Assembly (NCBI GenBank): GCA_963082975.1
Contig: OY720349.1
Span: 49,581,962-49,645,961, forward strand
Source: Labia minor
Lineage: Eukaryota > Arthropoda > Insecta > Dermaptera > Spongiphoridae
Length of the DNA: 64,000 bases
Reading direction: 5' to 3'
The notes beneath the pieces are model-generated. The model was not told the DNA's origin. It saw only the letters and a list, made by a program, of their open reading frames with translations, and searched no databases. Position 1 is the stretch's first letter, and each line of letters opens with the position of its first letter. Of this stretch, positions 36,946 through 49,390 are shown piece by piece. A program made the translations under genes and the position numbers.

Positions 36946-38180
36946 TGAAAATTTGAAAAAGTTTATCCGGATCTATTGAGTTATGCGTATGTTTTACTAA
37001 AGTCTACAAATAATTAGTGAACAGAAATATTGAATTCGCGGTTTTGTTCCTAATATCTGTCATAATGAAAATATCTTAATTAATGTTGGTCGATTTGGCC
37101 TGAACCCGAAATGATATCTCCTAATATTTCCTCCGCCTATAGTTTATAAGTATTATATATGTTATAATAGAGTATAATATTTCTTGATCATTACATTTTG
37201 GTATTTTATTTTCATTGCTAGATTATTATTGAATATTTTTAATTATAATGAAACTTGAGAAAATGCAAAAATAGAGACTTGAGACAATTTATAAAAATTA
37301 ACGGTATAAAACTATAGATAAATGACCAATATATACATTCATTAATAGTATTAATTTAAATTAATTGATTTATTTGTTTTTTTATTATTAAGTTCATTTA
37401 TTAATTTTTTTAGATCATAGTTATTTTCCTTAAAAGAAACTTAAATTCTGTGGTGCTAGGGGATTTGAAAATCATTCGTCGAAATATGAAGATTTCGCTT
37501 ACAGTTTCTGTCATGTCCGACCTCCATCCAACAGTTATTTTCTGTCAAGTTTTTTGCTTCTCTTAATCATGTGATCTATATATTTAATTTTTTTTGATTC
37601 ATTATAATAAAATTTAAACAAATAAAAATTTTTACTTTGTTAATTTATATAAATTTCAATATAAACTGATTGTGAGTGATACGCTTAGCCAATACTCTGA
37701 ATAATTTGTGTACAAAAATATTGAATGTTCTTAGCGAGATTTGATATAATGTTGTACGATTTGTCCTAAATCTGAATTAGAAGAAAATTATAAATTGCCT
37801 CCTCTTCCAGCCCAATTCATTTACCCACCCATGTTGCATATGGCATCTAAATTTCTTAAAACTCCGTTTTTTTAATTTAAAATAGAAGGAGAGAAAGAGT
37901 TTTAAATTATATTCGAATTGTCTATATATTCTATATATCAGTATTTTTTTTCTGAATTTAATAGCAAGTTGATTTTAAAAATTTTTCATTCTTAATGCAT
38001 ATGATTGATTACTTGTGTTAAAATTTAAAAAAATTCAAATATTCTAATTTTTATATTTATATACAATTTAATATTATTTTTTATTAATATCATATCAAAA
38101 AAGAGAATTTATTAAAAATTAAAAATAAAAAAAGAAGCCTATTAATAAAAAATTGAATGGTGATTTAAATATTTTATTAA
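36946..38180. other. AT-rich stretch with a weak internal duplication
   Basis: Mostly AT-rich. Two segments, about 37010-37115 and 37695-37790, share a loose pattern (AGAAATATTGAAT / AAAAATATTGAAT, then CGATTTGGCCTGAACCCGAA / CGATTTGTCCTAAATCTGAA). They may be old copies of one repeat. No gene is seen. Confidence 0.45.
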
Positions 38181-38800
38181 ATTAATTAAAATGAGACCTT
38201 TTAGAATAAATTATTTAATTGAAATGATATTTAAATATAAGAATTTAAAAAAATATTATATTCTTTGTTTGGCAATTGTTATTTAATTATGTGCAACATG
38301 ATTCGACTTGCACAGAGCATCGTTATTTTTTATTAATATCACATAATAAAAATGAATCTTTTAAACATAATAAATAAAAAAGACATTTTAATAAATTTAA
38401 AAAATATACCCAATTTAAAAATGTCAAAAATTTAAAACAACTTTATATCATCATATTTTAATTTTTATATAATATATATATATATTTAGTAATTAATAAT
38501 AGAGTAATTAAATTAAAATAAAAAACAAAGATAATATAATTCAGTCATTTTAATTCAGGTTAAATAATATTTTTTTTTATTATTCAATGATAAAATATTA
38601 TATATTATATATATATTATAGAAAAGAAGAAATATTCAATTAAATAAAAAATAATTTAAGATAAAAATATGATCTAATAAATATTTTAATTAAATTGAGA
38701 ACTTTTAGAATAAATTATTTAATTGAATTGATATTTGTATATTAGAATTTAAAATAAAAAGGGAAATATTATAATAATTCTTCGATTGGGAATCTCTATG
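38181..38800. repeat. Direct repeat pair in AT-rich DNA
   Basis: CTTTTAGAATAAATTATTTA (about 38198 and 38701) and the bases that follow (ATTGAAxTGATATTTxxATAT) recur about 500 bases apart. Both copies are followed by similar sequence ending CATGATTCGACTTGC and AATGATTCCGCTAGG. The unit appears to be about 100-150 bases. It could be a local duplication or two insertions of one repeat. Confidence 0.45.
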
Positions 38801-38819
38801 ATAATTCATTGTTTGAAAT

Positions 38820-39032
38820 GATTCCGCTAGGCCGACAGTGAGCCGCGAGCTGCTCTTGAATGAACAACACGGAGAATTATATAAACTTTAAAAAATTAAT
38901 TTCTGCGGTTATTGATAAGATATTAATAAAATGTATAGCCTATGTTACTCTAGAGGTATATAAGAATATTGTGATGTAATTTCAAAGAAATCGGTTCAGC
39001 CAATTCTGAGTCTATAAAATAGTAATTTTCCG

Positions 39033-39123
<91 letters not shown>

Positions 39124-39238
39124 GTGAAAAATTCTAAAGTCACTTTTGGATTCTAGAGGTCATGAAACGCGAAGATATGCAAAAATTTTTAAATTCTGAG
39201 CAATGTGCAGACAAAAACCTTTTTTTATATATATAGAT
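38820..39238 (+). mobile_element. Retroelement-like 3' tail containing a (GACA)n microsatellite
   Basis: Contains GTATAGCCTATGTTACTC (after AAAT), then GAAATCGGTTCAGCC, then AATTCTGAGTCTATAAA, a long GACA array (about 39033-39122) and a closing TTTTTTTATATATATAG. An AAATCGGTTCAGCC block near a T/A-rich TATATATAG end recurs in many arthropod non-LTR/SINE 3' tails (RTE-like). There is no coding sequence. The class is tentative, but this is very likely a dispersed repeat. Confidence 0.4.
39033..39122. repeat. (GACA)n tetranucleotide microsatellite, about 22 units
   Basis: About 90 bases of perfect GACA repeats are embedded in a retro-repeat tail. Perfect purity suggests recent expansion. Related TGTC/TCCG runs occur in family B (29221 and 63710 regions). 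Confidence 0.95.
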
Positions 39239-41079
39239 TTAATGAGTGAAAAAATTTCGAAAAATATATTTATTATTATTCATATATTTATCTAAATCTG
39301 TAATAGTGAATGATGTATGAGTATTTCTTTTAATATCTTAAGTATAATAGAAGAGTAAATCATTTTTTAAATCTTTATCTGCCCATTGTATTAATTGACT
39401 GGACTTTTTCTTCACTATTCCAAAGATATTTTTTTAACTTAAAGTTATAAAAAAATTCTTAATAATTTCGTTTATAAGATAAATTATGTTTAATAAATAT
39501 AAGAATAATTTATTTATATATTTATATTTCATTTTGTATAATAAGAAGAAGAAATATCTTCTATAGTAAATATTTGATAAAAATGTACATACAATTATAT
39601 TTATAAACTGTGAAATTAATTACTTTATAAATTAATTCTAATTATATTTGTTGCTAAATATTGTATTATTTATAGTTGATTAAAAAATTTGAAAGTATTA
39701 ACCAAAAAGAACATTAGATTTTGATGGTCTGTTTTACTGTACACATATATATGCCATAAAAAATATCATTTTTTTATTTAATACCTGATACATACTAAAG
39801 ATGTATTATACTATATCATAAATTTAATTTATATTTATTATCTTAAAAACTTATTTTTTTAACTAAAATGTAAAAATATAAATTAAAAATAAAGTATAAA
39901 TAAAAATGATATATTATATAAAAAAAGATAGAAAGAAGAAATATACACAATCAAGGACCAAGTGACTGAGCGATTAATTCAGGCAATAGAGAAAAGGGAA
40001 GGGAGAAAGAAAATAATAATTTAGCCAAATATATTCAAAAATAATTATTTTTTAATTTCGAATATAAATATTTATAATATATTTTCATATAATTATCAAT
40101 TGATTATGATTAATTAAATTATTTTTAAAACTATTTAGTGAGTTATTTTTGTGTATTGAATATATAACTAAGTTTAATAATAAGAATAAGAACTAAATCT
40201 TAGGACAATTATTCTAATAAGTTTTTATGTAGTAATAACAATAAAAAATATATAATATAATATAATATAATAATTATTATTATTAAAAGACTATATTCAC
40301 AACCAAGAATTTGATCTAAGTCTATTCTAAAGCCAATGATAAATTATAAATTTAATTTTTAAAAAATTATAATTTATTAAAAATTTAAAATTTCCCGTTC
40401 TAATATAGAAAACAAATTTTAATTCATTACCTAAAGAGCTTAGTGAAAAAATAATTTCATATATTTATATGTAATATTTTTGAGATTTTTAAGAGTGCTC
40501 ATTCGATGTACAATATATTTTTTATTAATATAATAATTATTTATTATTTTTTTCACAGATTATTAATAATTATAAGATTTAAACAAAATAAATGTGTAAA
40601 TTCTTTATTAAAAATAAATTTCACTAAATGATTGATTATACCCCTCCTTTTCCATGCAGAAATCTTAATGTTACCCTTCACATTCCTTCTCTTCCTAATC
40701 ACAATATTCTATATTTTACAATTTGTAGTTTTGTGACGTGGGAATGGAGAATTACCCCTTTCAAAACTTTCTATTTAAATTTAAGAAAATTATATTTTTC
40801 CTTTCTCAAGTGATTTTAGGTTATTCAGTAAATAATTAAAAATTAATATTTTAAATTCAACTGCATATCCATCCTACTATTGAATTGAATTATTTGAATA
40901 AAATAAAAACTTATTATAAAGATAAATAATGAAAATTCTGTAAAAGTCCCCTCCGGGTTGATTGTAAATAGATATTCTAAACTTGTTATAAAATCTGTCT
41001 TAGGGACTGTCTAATCGATGTTGTTTGGTTTGGTGACCGAATTGTATCTTCTTGGTGTTTACAGTGCGTTTTTAAATTC
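39239..41079. other. AT-rich stretch, no gene seen
   Basis: AT-rich; short frames such as 40628-40813 show no domain. Nothing classifiable was found. Confidence 0.6.
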
Positions 41080-41700
41080 ATCAATTGATGACGAGCGCCA
41101 CCGACTAAGTTTCTTCGCTTCGCGCGCCCTCAATTTTAAATCCAAAATAAAATTGCTCTCTGCTCTGTTTGGGACATTCATCTGAAAATCGAGGGAATCC
41201 CCCTATTCTCTTTCTATCTTGCCTCCCTGCTATTCCTTTCCTTGTCGTCATTTGGCGCTCTCTGTCCCACCTTCGAACCCCCTTCCCCAACTTCTCTCTC
41301 CCTTTCTCCTTCCCCAGCACAGCACTCCGCTCTTGTATAGATATAGATATAGAGAAAGGTACATTGAGTGAATGAGGGAGTGAAAGAGACAGAGTGGTGG
41401 TTTTTTGGACCCTCTTTCTCCCCCGTTTCCATTTACCCCTTCATTTTGAACGCTCCCTTCTCCACCTCTCTTTGTTACTCTCCTTCGTCGCCCCCTCCCA
41501 CCCCCAACTCATCCATTCTCTCGCTCTCTCTCTCTCTCTCTCTTTCGCTTTGTCTCTTCGTTTCTATCGCTCTTTCTCTTTCGCCGCGTAATTGCGCCGC
41601 GTTGCCCTCCCCCGCTTACCCTACGCTATATCGATTCGCCGTTGCGCCACGGGGCTGCGCTTCGAGCGCTAGTTACGGTCTAGGCACATACAACCACTAC
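41080..41700. promoter_or_regulatory. CpG- and CT-rich island, candidate promoter-proximal region
   Basis: The second large island in the window. It runs from CpG-containing sequence (GACGAGCGCCACCGAC, CTTCGCTTCGCGCGCCC near 41091-41130) through CT-rich tracts (a pure CT run near 41520-41543) to CpG words GCGCCGCGTTGCCC and TTGCGCCACGGGGCTGCGC near 41594-41661. The 131-codon frame at 41368-41763 is serine/leucine-rich from the CT tract and is not supported as a protein. Its texture resembles the 16.8-kb island. No start site or strand can be fixed. Confidence 0.35.
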
Positions 41701-42720
41701 TATTATATATATAATATATATCCTCTCCTTCACTCCTCTCTTGCTCTATTAATACATATATGAATATATATATATATATACATATACAAAATATACTATA
41801 TATACTACATCTATTCTACGTATCATCATTTTATGTTTCCCCTTTTTATACAATAAATAATATTTTTTACTACATTTACTTAATAAAAAAAAATCTATTT
41901 TTTAGATAATGATAATAGAAATAAAAAAAGTAAATTAATATAAATTTAAGTTACGTTTTTTATAACGTTTTTCTTAACTTCACTTGACGTCTGTCTCTCT
42001 GTCTGTCTGTTCGCTCTTTTGACAAATTGAAATCGATTTTTCATCGAGTTTTTATTGAGATAGACTTTTGAAAATTTTTATAGATATTTCATTGGATCCC
42101 TAGAAGGTATAGAAGAAATATTAATTAATTGTAATTCATTAGCGATTAATTACTTTTACTAACTAACTCCTTTTCTATTGCTCCGATTAATTTTTTTTCA
42201 ACGGATTGAAACAAATATTGATTTCAGGATAGATTTTCATTTTGAACGTATTTAAAAATATTTCATAGCATTAAAATTAATGATGAATTCTTATTAATCA
42301 TTTGTATCGCCAATGAAGAGGGGTTTCCTCCCCTCAAATGACATAGAGAAAAGATCTTTTTTTTATATATATGTCCCCGATAGAAAGAAAACAAAACAAT
42401 AGAATAACATTTTTTGAAGAAGACAATATATATATTTATCTATATACATTTATATATATATTAATGTATATATTTATATATATACATTTATAAAATCTCA
42501 TATTAATAAAAATTATTTATTTATAAATATAATATAATAATTATTATACAATAAAACATTTACTTAACATATATACATAAAATCAATTTTGGAAGATTAA
42601 TATATTTTTTTGTTTTTTTCAATTTGTAAATTTTCGTATAACTTCACCTTTTCTATTTCTCTTCTTATATAAATAAATTTATCATATTAAAATTGCACTA
42701 AAAATTGCAATAAAATAATA
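41701..42720. other. AT-rich stretch with TA microsatellites
   Basis: TA-rich runs near 41701-41810 and 42425-42490, and a GTCTGTCTCTCTGTCTGTCTG patch near 41990-42010. No gene is seen. Confidence 0.6.
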
Positions 42721-42850
42721 TAAATATAAAAAAATTTTATAAAATAACGTTTTTCCAATGGACTAAAAAGAATAAAATAATTTTTCTATAAGCCTGACAA
42801 AGTTTATATATGGATGAATTGCTTCATATTCAACTTAAAACGTTAGGCGC
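42721..42850 (+). repeat. Long inverted repeat, left arm
   Basis: The arm matches the reverse complement of 43207-43333 over about 127 bases, with about four substitutions and one 4-base (ATAT) gap by hand alignment. Key words are CCAATGGACTAAAAAGAATA, TATAAGCCTGACAAAGTTTA and GGATGAATTGCTTCATATTC. A 356-base AT-rich spacer separates the arms. Confidence 0.9.
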
Positions 42851-43206
42851 TTTTAATTTTCATTTGATTTCTATGTAATTTACTTCCTTTATAGAGCTAT
42901 AATTTATATATATACATAGATACCACACTAAAACACTTCATTAACAAGTAACACTATTTCTTCAAATATAATCAACCATTTTGGATTTGATTGATAATAT
43001 GTAAATTTAATAAAAATTATTTTAAATTTTGATACATACTTTAATATAAGTATATTACAGTGAAAATTAATAAAAGATTAATTTCTTAACTCTTAAACTA
43101 TCAATTTTATTGCATGATAAAAAAATTTGTCGGTTTATGTGTTTAATAAAATTTTTATTATTACAAAAATTTGACTTGATTGTTCATATAAATAAATTAA
43201 AATAAA
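42851..43206. other. AT-rich spacer of the inverted repeat
   Basis: This 356-base loop region has no frame or motif that I recognise. Confidence 0.6.
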
Positions 43207-43333
43207 TGCGCCCAACGTTTTTCGTTGAATATGAAGCAATTCATCCATAAACTTTGTCAGGCTTATAGAAAAATTAATTTATTCTTTTTAGTCCATTGGA
43301 AAAACGTTATTTTATAAAATTTTTTTATATTTA
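43207..43333 (-). repeat. Long inverted repeat, right arm
   Basis: Reverse complement of the left arm (42721-42850). The two arms together could fold into a stem of about 127 bp if transcribed. The arms could be two copies of a short dispersed element inserted head to head, or long terminal repeats of one element whose interior is 42851-43206. Confidence 0.9.
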
Positions 43334-45315
43334 TATTATTATATAATATTATAAAATAAATTTTTTGAATGTGTAAAATTTCGCCTTGAATTTATTTATT
43401 TATTTTATGTTGAAAATTGCGTTAAAATATCTCAGTACGGAAAGAAAATTAATTGAAAAGAATGATAGAAAATCAACTGAAGTGCGATCTATCATACTTT
43501 ATATAAGTAATAAGAATTCAAAATTTTGAATAATATTCCGATTATCCAAATGCTATTGATAATAAATGTCTAATGTTGTATTATTGAATAACTAATTAGT
43601 AATTTATATATGTATTTTTATTCAATAAATAACTATTTATAATTTATTATTTTTTAACATACAGAGAGAGAGAGAGAGAAAGCTTAGTAGTAAATAAATC
43701 AAAATAAACCATCAAATAATTTTATTGTAATTTATATTATTACATATATTTACTTGAAAATTGAAAGAGTTAAATGTTTGTCTTAATCACTATTTTTAAA
43801 GAGTAAAAATTTATGATTTCATCTTTATTCATTTTATACATTTGAAAATAATGAAGCTCAAGAAGCTCGAATTCTATTATATTCTTTAAAAATAGTTTTA
43901 AAATTAAATTTAATAATTAAAATCTTCTTAAGTTTATCGAATAAATCAATTGATTGTCAAACTGTACATTTATTGTTTAGGTATTTGGAATTATTTTAGA
44001 ATCAACATGTCTCTGATCATTATTTTAAAGATAATTACCGTCCATTTGGTCATGCTTGCTGGTTACGGTCACCCTCGCTTCCACTATGATAAAATAGCTT
44101 AAGGGACCATTCACCCATTCTTCATTCAATTATCAAAATCCAAACTATTATAAATGGGTTATCTAGATAATTGATATTATTGAATCTATTAATATTTTAT
44201 TTTTTTATTATTTTATTTATTCAGGAATAAGTTATTTAGAATATTAATTATATAAAATTTAGAATTATTTTCATCATTTATTTGTTTTTTAAATTTTAAT
44301 AATTACTTTAAATTATTTTACCGGAATTGGGTAGTTGTAACATTTCTGTAAATGTAAATATACATAGTTTATAATAGTGTGACCTAAGGTACAGTTAAAT
44401 ACAGATAAATACGTTATTAACCAAAACAAATCTCAAAATTAGAAACTCTTCCGTTCTGATTTGAAAATATGGTAATTGATTTTATAAATCCAAATTAGTT
44501 TTATTAATATAAATGCCAAAATATTATTGTATAGAGTTAAGTTTCAGAAATTTTCAAATAATACTGTTTTATTTGCACTACGTGGCGTGGATTTACCACA
44601 GTCTCACTAGTGTTTAAAGTTCATATCTTTTTTTAAATTTTAATTTATTTTGTAATTTAATTTATTAGGGACAAAAATTTTTAAAATGGATTTTTAAAAA
44701 GAAATTAATAAAAAATGTGAAAATACCACATATAAAATTTATTTTTCTAATAATAATAATAACCAACAATAAATAAAAAAAGTATAAATTAATTTAATAA
44801 TAATAATTATAATATTGTAAATAAGATGTATATTAAATGAATAATAATTAAGTAACTAGGAAAAAATATGTGAATTTCAAAAATTAGGATTTTAATTAAT
44901 TAATCAATTTATTAAATAATTATTCTGCATGTTAAGATTATATTCATTTTGTCATTGTTTTTTAATAACTCATTATATTATTTGAATGATATACCATTAA
45001 AATTTTCATATGTTTTTACATTATATTTAAAGAATTCTTTATCAGTATTTGGTTTTCACTATCACTATTGACGTATATTCTCATTCCTTCATAAATTATG
45101 AATTGATTTTAAAATGTCTTCCTAGTATTAAGGCTTTTGTCTTGAAACTCAAATTCTTTTTCCTGATATTGAAATTAACCCACATTTTTATTTGTATTCG
45201 TTTTCTAAAAAGTAATAATAAAAAAAAAAAATTATTCAGTTTTAAATAAAATATTAACTTTAGTGAGTGGGGTATCTAATAAACAAAACAAAAAAAAATA
45301 ATAATTCTATAAGTT
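43334..45315. other. AT-rich stretch, no gene seen
   Basis: AT-rich, with a GA run (43664-43680) and a short balanced patch near 44035-44115 (CTGGTTACGGTCACCCTCGC). The frame at 45049-45249 has no recognisable domain. Confidence 0.6.
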
Positions 45316-45435
45316 TTTACTCCAGAGCTAAAATTCACGAATGATATTTCCTAAAAATAACTTTTTTCAGGGACCCTTAAAATCTATATTCACCTTGAAA
45401 TCTCGAATTCGAAATTTTGGATGGAAAACAACTTT
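45316..45435 (+). mobile_element. Diverged fragment related to the family A 3' region
   Basis: TTCAGGGACCCTTAAAATCT, then CCTTGAAATCTCGAATTCGA and AAATTTTGG line up with family A CTCAGGGACCTTCAAAACGT, then CATCAAAATCTCGACATCGA and AAATTTTCG. The similarity is clear in order but diverged, so this is an older relative or another family sharing the module. The terminal hairpin is not present. Confidence 0.45.
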
Positions 45436-48062
45436 CATTTTTATATTATTATAATTTATATATATATTAGATGTAGGTAAATGAAATATACCTATTTATT
45501 GATTAAATTAATCATTAGTATATTTATCAACTCACTATATTTATTCTATTTTGATAATAAACTTTTCCTATATTTTTATAAAATTTTAAATATATTTATA
45601 TGAATGAAAAAAATTACAAAAATCTTACCCGTGAGGATTTATTTGAAGGGATATAAAATAAAGAGAAAGGAGAACTGATTTCTAAAGGTCAGAACGCGAC
45701 TGAGAAGTTCACTTCCATTCTGTCTATCTACAAGGCCCCTCAGACACGCTTTTCTATCGTTTAACATACATATAAGTTCATACATATCGAATATACATAT
45801 AGTATTAGATCAACAGAAATTAATTTGATATTATATCTACATACATTGTATATATTATTCAATATTGTTTGCACAAAACCGAGTTACATGTATTGTGTCT
45901 GACTACACACCAAAATTATGTCCGGAGATTATTAATTATAAGACTTATAAGACCATAAGTTTCTTAATGTATGACTCATATTTTGAAACGCAAGATGAAG
46001 AAAAACAGTGTATAACTTTGTTTATTAAAAACTTGGCTATTTGAAAGTATTTGTAATAGTTCAAACTATTACATTTTTTGCAGATAAATTTAATTAAAAT
46101 TATAATACTATATGTTATATTGATTGAATTAACAATAAATGCCTTTAATGAATATTCAAAATTATTAAGCTAAAGAATTATATCTTAAACATTTATACTT
46201 GTTTTTATTATGAACTTTTTGGATAATTCAATTAAAATTAAATTATTTGAGGACATTATTTAAATTATGGCTCATTATTGTTATTTTATAAATTAAAAAA
46301 AAATAAAAATATTTTAGAGGTAGAAGGCTTTTTTTTAATATTTACCCATTCTACTACATATTAATGCAAATTTCATTTTAAAAATATCGATTATTTATTT
46401 AAAATAATAATACTTAAATTGAATTAAATATATATTATTTTTCAGAAGAGATCGTCAATGAAATCTGAATTTTTAATAAATTCATAATATTCATAAAAAT
46501 AGTTTTTTTTTATATTTAAATTGAACTAATTAACAATGAAATTAGCAAACCAGTTAACTTTCATGATTTTTAGTACATATACATTAAATATCATTTTAAT
46601 TTTATATATGATTATTTATAAATTTTAATTTTTGTTTTTATTTCAATGTTAAAAGAATTATTAAAGGTAATGAGAGTACTTCAGAATTTGTAAAAACAAA
46701 GATGTTTTAATTTAATTGAGAAAAAGGTACGACAGAAATAATAACAAAAATTAATATTATAATAATAGCATACTTCAGAGACAATTAAATTATTTTAAAC
46801 TTAAAAAAAATGGAATTAACTATAAAATCTTCTTACACCTTTTTTTGGAAAAAAACTTTTCCCAATTCCTACGCCCATGACATACATAGATATATATTTA
46901 AATAAATACATTACTTTGGAAATAAAATAATCAACACAAACCACAAGGATGTGAAATAGATTTTCATTATTTATCATTATTTTATTTATTATATGATTAA
47001 TTCTTTTTTCAGAATAATTATTATATATACTTATATAGACTCTTTGATTTAACCTAATTAAAAAGTTGGATAGATATTAGTTAGTCAAAATATTAAGTTT
47101 TGATGTTGATAAGAGAGGGTTAAACGTGTAAAAAATTCCATTATTAAGTAATTGAATTTAATATAATTTTATTATTATTATTACTATTATAATTTTTGAT
47201 TAATTATACAAAAACAATTTTTCGATATAAAAATCTGGGTCATTTCTTTAAAAGTCCCTTCTATTTTATGTATAATTTGATGTAAGTTTTGTGATTATAG
47301 ATATAAAAATGCCTCGTACGAATTCTTTGGACGTTTCCTACGCCCCTCTTGTTTTGTTCTCCTCCCCTACCCTCCTATTGCTTCACGGTTTTTTAAATGC
47401 CAACTACCCCTCCAATAGGTAGGGGTAGAACAAGAGCGAAAAAAACATAAATGAAAGTTTTTCCAAGTTGTTGATAGGTGTTTACAGAAACAATTTAATA
47501 ACCAATAAAACAAATAATTAATTAATGAATAAACAATATTACAATAGAAGAATCGATTATTATAACATTAAATATAAAAACACTAATGAAAAAAAAAAGA
47601 TTTAAAATAAAATAAATATTTTGGTATCATTTTTAAGCAATCACACAAGAATAAATTCTACTCAAAATAAATAAACAAAAAATTTAAAAATAAATTAAAA
47701 ATATTTTTAAATCATTCAATCATAACAGAAATGTCTCATTATATGTGCCACTCAGAAACCAAAGCGATTAACTCCACATTTAAAGAAACTGAGAAAATGA
47801 AGCCCAAAGTTCACAGCTTGTAGAAAATTCAGGTTTATTGATTACAGAAAAATGTATATTGCATTGCAATATTAAGATTATCAAGTTCATTATTCACTTC
47901 ATATGTTACAGATTACCTTACATTACATTACATTACTAGCAAAATTTTAAAAATTGACTTTAGAGTAGCACATATGGTAGCACTGGTGGTACCTTATAAC
48001 CTGATGGTGGTACCTCAAGTTTGATAGAAGACTACCTCGTGATTTGAGAAGAAAATGGAAAA
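45436..48062. other. AT-rich stretch, no gene seen
   Basis: AT-rich. Balanced patches occur at about 45640-45765 and 47320-47440. The latter contains an 8-bp stem CTACCCCT-(9)-AGGGGTAG at 47404-47428. ATTAC repeats occur at about 47925-47940 and a repeated GGTGGTACCT word near 47981-48015. No gene was found. Confidence 0.55.
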
Positions 48063-48356
48063 AATGAATTTTCATGAAAATTTATGAATTGGGATACGAA
48101 TTGCTCCCTCATCTGCCCTATTCTCCGGATTTAGCCCCGAGTGGCTATTTCTTGTTTCCAAACCTGAAGAAATGCCTCTGCGGTTAGAGATTTGACTCCA
48201 ACATCTAAAAAACAAATCTAATTTTTTAGAAGGGATAAAGAAATTGAAGAAATGTTGGACGAAGTGTATGGAGCTCAAAGAGACTACTTTGAAAAATAAA
48301 ATAATTTTTTATCCAAAAACCTGTTTTCATTCACGGGCTTATTGACCTGCCCTCCT
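48063..48356 (+). mobile_element. mariner transposase C-terminal fragment with 3' end
   Basis: The plus strand from an ATG at 48074 reads MKIYELGYELLPHLPYSPDL then APSGYFLFPNLKKC, the conserved C-terminal block of mariner transposases (ELLPHPPYSPDLAPSDYFLFPNLKKW). After stops and a frameshift, EGIKKLKKCWTKCMELK continues the family alignment (EGIKKLEKRWxKCIELKGDY). The third catalytic aspartate of the mariner DD34D triad normally sits in LAPSD; here it is LAPSG, so the residue is lost. The sequence ends with ACGGGCTTATTGACCTGCCC followed by TCCTA, resembling a mariner 3' terminal repeat abutting TA. The N-terminal two thirds are missing. Confidence 0.85.
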
Positions 48357-48481
48357 ATTTTTGGAGTAACTCAATTCTACAAATAATTTTTCGGTGAAAA
48401 ATTTATGTTTCCCTTATTTATACTTTTAATCAATTTAAATTGTATAAGTAAAGATCTAAGAATATAGAGATTTAATAAAAT

Positions 48482-48513
<32 letters not shown>

Positions 48514-48889
48514 TATTTAAAGAATTTATATAGATGACTATATTTATATAAGTATTTAATATTTATTTTCCTAAATAATTTAAACATATAACAAATACTA
48601 ATAATTGATTAATAAAATATTAATATAATAATGTTTATACATTTAATCTATTTGAATTCTATAAGTAGAGATAAAAAAGAATATAGAAATTTAATTAAAT
48701 TATAAATTTATAAAATATATATAATTTAATAACTACACTAGTAGTTATTAAATTTTTTTTCTCGTCATAGGACTACATTTGAATCTTATTAATTTGATAA
48801 ATAAAATTATACGATATATACTTATTTGTCTAAAGATCAAATGGATTAAGTGTAAGTCGTGTGATGAGGAAAACTTCAGCTTATTGCTA
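48357..48889. other. AT-rich spacer
   Basis: AT-rich with a TA run (about 48492-48514). No gene is seen. Confidence 0.6.
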
Positions 48890-49390
48890 ATAAACAGGCA
48901 TCTTCGGAAGATTGAGAGGATTAAACAGGCGCAAAAGGTTGTTTGTTTGTTTTGATGTTATTCTTGCGAGGTGTTCACCTGGATTGTTTGCAAATGCTCT
49001 GTTCCAGGAGCGTGTGATCGCGAGGTCAAAATTGAGACTCAAGAGAAAGAGAGAGAGAGGTAACGGTTGGCACCAAGCGGGGGCCGAGGATCGGATACCG
49101 GTACCGGAGCCTTATGCTCGGCCTATTTCTGCCTAACGGCAATCCTCTCTCGATGCCCTCCGACACTTTTTTATTCATACAATGAGAATGGTTGTGTTCG
49201 TTTTTTAGTCCTTCCTGCGATATCTCCCACTCTCGTAGTCGGTAGACTTTTTTAGTTGGCAACTTTTAGTCCCCCTGGATTAGGGCTTGCGCAGTGGGAA
49301 TTTCAAAGCCCCCGCCCTGTCCCAGAAGAGTTCGCCCAGAGTGTCGAGGGAGAAGCTCCAGTTGGAAACTCTCTATTCACTCTAATGATG
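48890..49390. promoter_or_regulatory. GC-rich island, unrecognised
   Basis: About 500 bases of balanced to GC-rich DNA. It contains a GA run (49044-49058), GATCGGATACCGGTACCGGAG (with a GATACCGGTACCGG partial palindrome near 49094), and a 3' part reading CCCCCGCCCTGTCCCAG. Several overlapping short frames (48912-49136, 49067-49255, 49026-49262 minus) are open in different frames and none shows a domain. A regulatory or transcribed non-coding region is possible. Confidence 0.3.

Noticed and set aside
37010-37790. Pair of related segments at 37.0 and 37.7 kb as a defined repeat family
   Set aside because: The similarity is limited to short words in AT-rich DNA. I could not define ends, so it is noted only within the spacer entry.
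39033-39122. CRISPR-like array
   Set aside because: It is a simple tetranucleotide microsatellite without spacers, in a eukaryotic context.
41368-41763. 131-codon open frame
   Set aside because: Same situation: a CT-run translation. Several phases are open and no conserved motif is seen.
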